DNA from: Planctomycetota bacterium
GTDB lineage: Bacteria; Planctomycetota; B15-G4; JADJEK01
Length of the DNA stretch: 5,424 nucleotides
NCBI GenBank assembly: GCA_016795255.1
Contig: JAEUIB010000116.1
Location: forward strand, 1 to 5,424
Direction of reading: 5' to 3'
Part shown: piece by piece, positions 1-5,424 of the stretch
Layout: the number at the start of each line of letters is the position of its first letter
Position numbering within the stretch: position 1 is the first letter of the stretch
Program-made: the position numbers and the translations under genes
The notes under the pieces: generated by a model
Told to the model about the DNA's origin: nothing
The model's input: only the letters and a program-made list of their open reading frames with translations
Database searches by the model: none

Positions 1-882
1 CTCCGTCGTCCACATTCCATCGCTCGACGGAATGCGGATCACCTTCGGCATCGACCCTCCACCGTCGTCTGGATACCAGTCGGGCCTCGCCTCGCCGAAC
101 TGCGGAAAGCGCTCGGCGGCGTTCTTCATCAAGCCCAGCACGAGTTCGTGCTTCGTCAGCTCGCCATGGGCGTCGACCGTGAACAAGAAGCCGAGCCACA
201 GCCATTCCTTCCACGACTCGTCCGCGCCCGAGCGCTTGAGATAGGTTCCCCAGTACCCGCATGAGCGCTCGTGGATCCGTTGGCTCGACGCGGACGATTG
301 CAGTCCGAGGTCCTCGACGCGGCCGACGCACCCTTTCAGGAACCAACTCGTCCGCCACGCGCCGTCGTCGTCGTCTCCGACCAACCGGCGCCGCACGTCC
401 GCACGTAATTGCTCGATCGAGAGCGAGTCATCCGTCCACGCGAAGTCGGCGAAGCCGTCCAGCAGCACGCGCGCGAACTCCGACGTCGAAGCGACGTCCT
501 CGATCAAGCTCTCCCACGTCCGCACGCGATCGCGCGGTACGCAATCGCCACCGAGTTCTCGATGGCGCGCAGGCAAGATCCACAGGTCCATCGACGCCGG
601 GCTCGCGCGCTGATTCGGCGTCAGGTCCGCCCACAACTTCAGCTCGACCGCATGCCGCCGCCCATCGGCGAACGTCAACACGAGGTCATGCCGTAGATCG
701 CCCGAGCACTGCTCTTCGTCGATCCGTACGCAGTCGCCGGGAAAGCCGGCCCATGCGCAGAACGACTGACAGAAGGCGTGATCGTTAGTGAGGAGGTAAC
801 AGAGGACGCCTTGCGCGAGGCGTTCTCCGTGGCGGCATCGGACGGCTTGGAAGAGGGAGAGCTTGGGTGGTTCGGTGTTCAT
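1..882 (-). CDS. Putative PD-(D/E)XK nuclease-fold protein, C-terminus outside the window
   Basis: Translating the minus strand from the ATG at 882 gives 294 codons without a stop, reaching the left edge. Residues 8-34 form a helix containing E20 (HGERLAQGV) and a short YLLTND turn. Then come D66 in RHDLVLTF, a glycine turn, E80-L-K82 in VELKLWADLT, Q91, and a WILPAR strand (101-106). The D-x13-E-x-K spacing, the glutamine nine residues after the lysine and the preceding acidic helix match PD-(D/E)XK nuclease-superfamily proteins often found in defence islands. The later part is rich in aromatic residues (WLWLGFLF, 227-234) and is not recognised. ATG 882 has GGAG four bases upstream; an in-frame ATG at 900 would add six residues but has a poorly placed ribosome site. 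The gap after the glycosyltransferase is 46 bases. The coding call is strong. Nuclease fold is an inference from the motif, and the target is unknown: it could be an effector or a restriction-like enzyme. Confidence 0.82.
   Translation of the reverse strand, partial: MNTEPPKLSLFQAVRCRHGERLAQGVLCYLLTNDHAFCQSFCAWAGFPGDCVRIDEEQCSGDLRHDLVLTFADGRRHAVELKLWADLTPNQRASPASMDLWILPARHRELGGDCVPRDRVRTWESLIEDVASTSEFARVLLDGFADFAWTDDSLSIEQLRADVRRRLVGDDDDGAWRTSWFLKGCVGRVEDLGLQSSASSQRIHERSCGYWGTYLKRSGADESWKEWLWLGFLFTVDAHGELTKHELVLGLMKNAAERFPQFGEARPDWYPDDGGGSMPKVIRIPSSDGMWTTE
364..375 (-). repeat. Short GAC trinucleotide run, (GAC)4, inside the nuclease-fold gene
   Basis: Four GAC codons in a row encode aspartates 170-173, flanked by glycines, between a charged helix and a tryptophan-rich stretch. 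It probably forms an acidic loop or linker. The run is short and in frame, so length changes would add or remove aspartates without breaking the gene. Confidence 0.5.
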
Positions 883-886
883 CGCG

Positions 887-890
887 CTCC
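887..890 (-). promoter_or_regulatory. Ribosome binding site of the nuclease-fold gene
   Basis: GGAG sits four bases before the ATG at 882. It favours this start over the in-frame ATG at 900, whose nearest GAGG is only one base away. Confidence 0.45.
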
Positions 891-928
891 GTGGCCTCAT
901 GCCTCGCGGTCGAGGCGACCAGCTTCTT

Positions 929-2029
929 TCATAAGCCCAGCGCAACCGCGGCGATCGCAGCCGCGTGCGCAACGCACTTCCACGCTGCCCATCGCCGATG
1001 ATACGCGATATGTAGTCCGTCACAGAAGTGGTCCCAACGCTCCGTGACTCCGCGGAACCGACGGAGCTGGCCCAACTGCATTGCGAGTCTGCCGACATCG
1101 TTCGCGCTACGAATCAAGACCGTCTCGACACAGTAGAGACACGCGGGAAACCCCTTCAACGCAAGCAAGCGACCGAACTCCATGACGATCTCACCAGCCA
1201 TGACGCCGACGAGCATCGCGACGACGGGCACCGGCGAGCCAACGGATGTCGCAACGATCGCCGCGATCGGTAGACCCAGAAGCAGCGTTTCAGCGGCGTT
1301 CGGCACAGTCCGATAAACATGTGTCGGATGCAAGTCGTGCAGCAGAGAATCGCCGTATGACCAGCGCATGAACCTTGTGTAGTCGCGCGCACCGTTACGC
1401 CACCACGGGTGAGCGACTCGGGCGCTCGGCACCGCAATCAACGGCGCCCCAGCAGCGTTGGTGATGCGAAGTAAGTAATCAATGTCCTCTCCTCCGCCGG
1501 CCTTTGGGAAGCAGGTCAGGAATCGCTCCGAACGAGCAAGATCGCCGCGGACGAGCACGTTCGCCGTCGGAGCCCAGCGAAGTTCCCTACACCACAAAGC
1601 TACGCGGAAGAACGTAAGAATGTCCGACACTTCGACACCTCGTTGGAACACGGTCCGAGCCGGATCAAAAAGCGTTGGACCGAAGAAGCCGATCGCGGCA
1701 TCCGAGTTCTTTACCGCATCCGAGTAGACCTCGAGGAGGTCGGGTGTCGGCCAGACGTCATCGTCGAGGAAAAGAACCCACTCCCCCGTACTGACTTCGA
1801 GTGCGGAGTTGCGCGCGGCTGCCGCGCCGAGATTCTGAGCATGCCTCACGACTCGGCATCGCTCGCCGTCAATCCTCTGGGCAACAGATTCATGGATTCG
1901 GGCCAACGGGTCGTCGGCGACGATGATCCACCGCACCTCCACATCGAGTGGGATTCTCAAGTTCAGAATTGCCAACAGCGGCCCAGCATCAAGTCGCACG
2001 GACGGCACGAGCACGTCAACTGAGCGCAT
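929..2029 (-). CDS. Family 2 glycosyltransferase with C-terminal membrane segments
   Basis: This GT-A fold family 2 glycosyltransferase would move a sugar from a nucleotide-sugar donor to an acceptor. The protein opens with the usual first strand (VDVLVPS, 4-10), followed by NLGAAAARN (66-74), the metal- and donor-binding DDD (89-91) after WVLFL, and GGGED (178-182), whose ED is the likely catalytic acid/base region. The part after about residue 245 is hydrophobic, with likely membrane segments near 248-263, 265-284 and 352-366. This suggests an inner-membrane enzyme with a cytoplasmic catalytic domain. The ATG at 2029 is supported by a GGTGG four bases upstream and by the position of the first strand. 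It overlaps the radical SAM gene by 14 bases, so translational coupling is likely. Donor and acceptor cannot be read from the sequence. A lipid-linked or surface glycan is the default guess; a peptide or small-molecule acceptor shared with the radical SAM enzyme is possible. Confidence 0.94.
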   Translation of the reverse strand: MRSVDVLVPSVRLDAGPLLAILNLRIPLDVEVRWIIVADDPLARIHESVAQRIDGERCRVVRHAQNLGAAAARNSALEVSTGEWVLFLDDDVWPTPDLLEVYSDAVKNSDAAIGFFGPTLFDPARTVFQRGVEVSDILTFFRVALWCRELRWAPTANVLVRGDLARSERFLTCFPKAGGGEDIDYLLRITNAAGAPLIAVPSARVAHPWWRNGARDYTRFMRWSYGDSLLHDLHPTHVYRTVPNAAETLLLGLPIAAIVATSVGSPVPVVAMLVGVMAGEIVMEFGRLLALKGFPACLYCVETVLIRSANDVGRLAMQLGQLRRFRGVTERWDHFCDGLHIAYHRRWAAWKCVAHAAAIAAVALGL

Positions 2030-2996
2030 CGAACCACCGCTGTTCGCGCGGTTGTAGGCAAAAGCAGTTCGGACCAGTGGAACATGATGCAGTCATTGCA
2101 GCGAAATCCCGAATCTTGTTCGGAAGGTCATCGCACGCCGCGATCACCGGCGCGTGAATCCAGGGACAGATCACCAGGCCGTCCGGCTGTAGCACATAGG
2201 TCCGCCCGCCGAGACGGCACGAGCGACCAGGAAGCGTCGCTCCCTCGAGCAGGTCCGCCAACTCGAAGAAGAAGCTCCTTGGGTTGGTCGAGATTCCCCA
2301 ATTCACCGTATCTGCACCCATCTCGCGGATCACTGCGGCGTGAGTTGCGCCCAATTGAAGCTGCGGGGCGTTGGTGCCGAGGTATCCGTCGTCGAAAATG
2401 GGTTGGAACTTGACTGCCGTCACTCCGAGCGAGGACGCGTGTTCGGCAAGCTCCTGAACAGTCGAGACGGAGCAGTTTGCGGCGGACAGAACACAGTTCA
2501 CGGATACTTCGAGACTTCTACTCCGCGCGTGAGAGCACGTGTCGCTCAGGTTTCGTAGCACTCGCTCGTGCTGCGTTCGCGACATCCTCCGAGCGACCTC
2601 GACAACCGAAGCATCGACCGCGTCGATCGAGAACGTGATGCCTGTCGCCCCGGCGCGTAGGCACTGAGCTACCCGGGCTTGATCAGCACGCAGCCCGTTG
2701 GTGATCACGACTCGCTCGACTACACCTTGCGATTGATAATGGGTGATTGCCGTTGGTAACGAAGGATGGAGCAGCGGCTCTCCGCCTGAAAAGACCACTC
2801 GGCCAATGCGCGCGGAAGCCAACCAATCGGAACTCAAGCACAATTCGCTGATCGGCGCATCGGCGCGTTCGAATGTGCGCCCGTCACCCCATCGACAGTA
2901 GGCACACCGTGCATTGCAGCGATAGGTGGCGTCGACGATGAGCGAGACAACCTGCGAGCCATGCCCATCCGTCGCGCCCGTACGTATTTCCTTCAC
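2016..2996 (-). CDS. Radical SAM protein with SPASM-like C-terminal cysteines
   Basis: Radical SAM enzymes cleave S-adenosylmethionine at a [4Fe-4S] cluster to start radical chemistry on peptides, nucleosides, sugars or cofactors. The cluster motif is CNARCAYC (C27, C31, C34), followed by the SAM-binding FSGGEP (69-74), VITNG (97-101) and a TFSID strand (121-125), as in MoaA-like barrels. The C-terminus carries C260-x16-C277 with a glycine between them, then C305-x5-C311-x-C313, which resembles the auxiliary-cluster SPASM or twitch region of peptide-modifying members. The length of 326 residues is usual. GTG at 2996 is chosen because no in-frame ATG precedes C27 and it leaves a normal 26-residue lead-in. 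It lies 8 bases after the hsdR stop, and its own TGA lies inside the start of the glycosyltransferase gene. The substrate is unknown: no precursor peptide was recognised in the window, and the viperin-type CxxxCNYKC motif is absent. Fold very sure, reaction unknown. Confidence 0.94.
   Translation of the reverse strand: MKEIRTGATDGHGSQVVSLIVDATYRCNARCAYCRWGDGRTFERADAPISELCLSSDWLASARIGRVVFSGGEPLLHPSLPTAITHYQSQGVVERVVITNGLRADQARVAQCLRAGATGITFSIDAVDASVVEVARRMSRTQHERVLRNLSDTCSHARSRSLEVSVNCVLSAANCSVSTVQELAEHASSLGVTAVKFQPIFDDGYLGTNAPQLQLGATHAAVIREMGADTVNWGISTNPRSFFFELADLLEGATLPGRSCRLGGRTYVLQPDGLVICPWIHAPVIAACDDLPNKIRDFAAMTASCSTGPNCFCLQPREQRWFDALS
2034..2038 (-). promoter_or_regulatory. Ribosome binding site of the glycosyltransferase gene
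   Basis: GGTGG lies four bases before the ATG at 2029, inside the last codons of the radical SAM gene. It supports this start and the 14-base overlap of the two genes. Confidence 0.55.
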
Positions 2997-2998
2997 AT

Positions 2999-3005
2999 CC
3001 CCCCC
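2999..3005 (-). promoter_or_regulatory. G7 tract acting as probable ribosome binding site of the radical SAM gene
   Basis: Seven consecutive G (minus strand) start with the last base of the hsdR TAG stop and end two bases before the GTG start. No better Shine-Dalgarno sequence is close by, so this tract, or ribosomes finishing hsdR, probably serves initiation. Its 3' end is unusually near the start codon. Confidence 0.4.
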
Positions 3006-5424
3006 TACGCCGCCGCCCAGATCTCCGACAGCACTTCCGCCTGCTCCAGCACCGTCTGCGTCGCCTTCTCCTGCTTGTCCGGCGGATACCCATGCTTGCG
3101 CAGGATTCGCTTCACGAGTACGCGCAGTTGCGCGCGCACATTGTCGCGAATCGTCCAGTCGATGGTGACGTTCTTGCGGACCGTCTCGACCAGTTCCCGC
3201 GCGATCGCGCGTAGCGCGTCGTCGCCCATGACGTTCACGGCGCTGTCGTTCGTTTCGAGCGCATCGTAGAACGCGAGCTCATCATCGTTGAGGCCGAGTT
3301 GCTCGCCCCTCGCGCTGGCAGCGCGCAGTTGCTTGGCGAGTTGGATCAACTCTTCGATGACCTGCGCCGTCTCGATGGCTCGGTTTTGGTACTTGCGGAT
3401 GGACTGTTCGAGCAAATCCGCGAACGATTTGGCTTGGACGACATTGCGCTGACCTCGCGTGCGGATTTCGCCTTTGAGGAGCTTCTGAAGGAGTTCGACG
3501 GCGAGGTTTCGGTGCTTCATGCCGCGGACGTCGGCGAGGAACTCGTCGGACAGAATCGAGATGTCCGGCTTCTTCAGGCCTGCCGCCGCGAAGATGTCCA
3601 CGACTTCGTCCGAGACGACCGCCTTCGAGATGATCTGGCGGATCGCGAAGTCCAACTCGTCGTCGGTCTTGCGTTCGCCCGTTGTGTTCTTCGCGAGCAC
3701 GGCACGAACGGCCTGAAGGAAACCGACGTCGTCTCGAATGCGCAGCGATTCGGCGTGCGGCACCGCGAGCGCGAACGCCTGCGAGAGTTCGGTGACGGCG
3801 CGCAACAGTCGCGCCTTGCCGTCCTGCTGGGCGAGGATGTGCTCTTGAGCCGCAGGCAGCACCGTGACGCGCTCTTGAGCGGTGCCGGTGATCCAACGGC
3901 TCCGGTCGAAGCCGTGGAAGAGCCCGCAACAGACCTCGTACTTCTCCAGCATCAGCGCCACCGCGCGGTCCTGATCGAGCGCGGCGTCGCCCTTGCCACC
4001 CGCGTCCGTGTAGACCGCGAGTGCCTTCTTCAGCTCATCCGCCAAGCCCAGATAGTCCACGACCAGCCCGCCGGGCTTGTCCTTGAACACGCGATTCACG
4101 CGGGCGATCGCCTGCATCAGGCCATGCCCGCGCATCGGCTTGTCCACGTACATCGTGTGCAGGCTTGGCGCGTCGAAGCCCGTGAGCCACATATCGCGCA
4201 CGATCACGATCCGGAACGGGTCCTTCGCGTCGCGGAAGCGAGCCGCCAGCACCTCACGGCGCGGCTTGTTGCGGATATGCGGCTGCCATTCGAGCGGGTC
4301 GGAAGCCGAGCCGGTCATCACGACCTTCAGCGCGCCGTGGTCATCGTCCTCCCCGTGCCACTCCGGTTTCAACGTCGTGAGTTCGCGATACAGCTCGACG
4401 GCAATGCGGCGACTCATCACCACCACCATCGCCTTGCCCTTCATCACCGCGAAGCGGGTCTCCAGGTGCTGGACGAGATCCCGCGCGATCAACTTGATGC
4501 GGTTCTCCGATCCAACGATCGCCTCGAGCTGGGCCCACCGACTCTTCAGCTTCTCCTTCCGGTCGACTTCCTCACCTTCGGTTGCTTCCTCGAACTCCGG
4601 ATCGATGTTCGGTCGCTCGGACTCCTTCAGCTCCAGCTTGGCCAGGCGGCTCTCGTAGTAGATGGGCACCGTCGCGCCATCGACGACAGCGCGTTGGATG
4701 TCATAGACGCTGATGTAGTCCCCGAACACGGCCCGCGTGTTCGCGTCGGTCTTCTCGATCGGCGTGCCGGTGAAGCCCACGAACGATGCGTGCGGCAGCG
4801 CATCCCGCATGTGACGGGCGAATCCGTCGATGAAGTCGTACTGGCTGCGGTGCGCCTCGTCCGCGATGACGACGATGTTGCGCCGCGCGGACAGGACCGG
4901 GTGCCGATCGCCTTGCGCCTCGGGGAAAAACTTCTGGATCGTCGTGAACACTACGCCGCCGGCGGCGACGGCGAGCTTCGCTCGGAGGTCCGCGCGGCTG
5001 TCGGCTTGCACCGGCGGCTGCCGCAGCAGGTCACTGCATCCAGCGAACGTGCCGAAGAGTTGGTCGTCGAGGTCGTTGCGGTCGGTCAGCACGACGATCG
5101 TCGGATTGTGCATCTCGGGGTGCAGGATCACGCGCCCCGCATAGAACGCCATGGTCAGGCTCTTGCCCGCGCCTTGGGTATGCCAGACGACGCCGACGCG
5201 TCGGTCGCCGGGTTCACCACCCGGACGCGTGCCAGCTTCCCAAGTACCGGGAACGTCCGCGACGACCGACTGCGCCGCGCGCAGCGTCTCGTCCACGGCC
5301 GCATTCACCGCGTGGAACTGGTGATAACCGGCCATCTTCTTGATCAGAGTTCCGCCGCCGCCGTCGGCACCGGCAGAGTCCTCGAACACGATGAAGAAGC
5401 GCAATAGGTCGAGGAAGCGGCGCT
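3005..5424 (-). CDS. hsdR: Type I restriction-modification R subunit (HsdR), N-terminus outside the window
   Basis: This is the motor and cleavage subunit of a type I restriction enzyme, which in the HsdR2-HsdM2-HsdS complex translocates DNA and cuts unmethylated DNA. Numbering is from the TTG at 5404. Superfamily 2 helicase motifs appear in order: HTQGAGKS (75-82, Walker A), LTDRND (106-111), DEAH (182-185), GFTGTP (210-215), MWLTGFDAP (405-413) and QAIARVNR (431-438). After these comes a long helical C-terminal region resembling the DUF3387 domain common in HsdR. No motif is damaged. The TTG is an internal leucine and not the start: the frame continues as RRFLDL to the window edge. The start and the HSDR_N nuclease domain (usually about 250 residues) therefore lie to the right. 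hsdM and hsdS are not in view and would be expected upstream. The TAG stop is 8 bases before the next gene. Identity is very secure; whether the nuclease domain is intact cannot be seen. Confidence 0.97.
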   Translation of the reverse strand, partial: RRFLDLLRFFIVFEDSAGADGGGGTLIKKMAGYHQFHAVNAAVDETLRAAQSVVADVPGTWEAGTRPGGEPGDRRVGVVWHTQGAGKSLTMAFYAGRVILHPEMHNPTIVVLTDRNDLDDQLFGTFAGCSDLLRQPPVQADSRADLRAKLAVAAGGVVFTTIQKFFPEAQGDRHPVLSARRNIVVIADEAHRSQYDFIDGFARHMRDALPHASFVGFTGTPIEKTDANTRAVFGDYISVYDIQRAVVDGATVPIYYESRLAKLELKESERPNIDPEFEEATEGEEVDRKEKLKSRWAQLEAIVGSENRIKLIARDLVQHLETRFAVMKGKAMVVVMSRRIAVELYRELTTLKPEWHGEDDDHGALKVVMTGSASDPLEWQPHIRNKPRREVLAARFRDAKDPFRIVIVRDMWLTGFDAPSLHTMYVDKPMRGHGLMQAIARVNRVFKDKPGGLVVDYLGLADELKKALAVYTDAGGKGDAALDQDRAVALMLEKYEVCCGLFHGFDRSRWITGTAQERVTVLPAAQEHILAQQDGKARLLRAVTELSQAFALAVPHAESLRIRDDVGFLQAVRAVLAKNTTGERKTDDELDFAIRQIISKAVVSDEVVDIFAAAGLKKPDISILSDEFLADVRGMKHRNLAVELLQKLLKGEIRTRGQRNVVQAKSFADLLEQSIRKYQNRAIETAQVIEELIQLAKQLRAASARGEQLGLNDDELAFYDALETNDSAVNVMGDDALRAIARELVETVRKNVTIDWTIRDNVRAQLRVLVKRILRKHGYPPDKQEKATQTVLEQAEVLSEIWAAA

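Noticed and set aside
32..244. A 70-codon plus-strand frame near the left edge
   Set aside because: The minus strand here is continuous with the nuclease-fold gene and has more protein-like content; the plus frame has no recognisable features.
261..788. A 175-codon plus-strand frame
   Set aside because: Its product is a low-complexity string of arginine, serine and threonine, and it lies opposite the nuclease-fold gene, which has natural composition and motifs.
883..928. Transcription terminator between the glycosyltransferase and nuclease-fold genes
   Set aside because: This 46-base gap has no clear inverted repeat followed by a T run, so read-through is the simpler reading.
2016..2996. 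Radical SAM protein as a prokaryotic viperin
   Set aside because: Its cluster motif is CNARCAYC rather than the viperin CxxxCNYKC type, and its extra C-terminal cysteines are unlike viperin; the nearby defence genes alone are not enough.
5402..5404. TTG as the start codon of the R subunit
   Set aside because: The frame stays open to the window edge, the residues before it (RRFLDL) fit the family, and an R subunit of about 800 residues starting here would lack its nuclease domain.
3299..5407. A 702-codon open frame on the plus strand opposite hsdR
   Set aside because: It mirrors the hsdR reading frame and is rich in arginine, histidine, leucine and valine without any domain pattern. Long antisense frames are common opposite GC-rich genes, while the minus strand carries a full set of helicase motifs.

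Overview
The window is a densely packed, one-directional stretch of a GC-rich bacterial genome. All four genes lie on the minus strand and are read from right to left. Spot counts of single 60-base rows gave about 62-67 % GC in the outer genes and mostly 52-58 % in the two middle genes. Nothing here fixes the phylum. A high-GC Gram-negative lineage such as Myxococcota, Planctomycetota or Proteobacteria would fit, but that is only a guess. No RNA genes, insertion sequences, CRISPR arrays or convincing terminators were seen, and no stretch longer than about 50 bases lacks a gene.

Layout in the direction of transcription: (1) 5424-3005, most of a type I restriction-modification R subunit (hsdR). 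Its N-terminal nuclease domain lies beyond the right edge, but the helicase motor and C-terminal region are complete. (2) 2996-2016, a 326-residue radical SAM enzyme with a CxxxCxxC cluster motif and a cysteine-rich C-terminal extension of SPASM type. (3) 2029-929, a 366-residue family 2 glycosyltransferase with a hydrophobic C-terminal part; it overlaps the radical SAM gene by 14 bases. (4) 882-1, running off the left edge, at least 294 residues of a protein that is open throughout but has no stop codon inside the window. Its D66 / E80-x-K82 / Q91 pattern and N-terminal helix point to a PD-(D/E)XK nuclease-fold protein.

Spacings are 8 bases, minus 14 bases and 46 bases, so one transcript could cover all four genes. 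The outer genes look like defence genes: a type I restriction subunit and a second nuclease-fold protein. Between them sits a probably co-translated radical SAM / glycosyltransferase pair with no obvious part in restriction. The pair may be unrelated cargo in a defence island, or it may make or glycosylate a molecule used with the nuclease protein. The sequence cannot decide between these, and the pair together with the nuclease is the most interesting part of the window.
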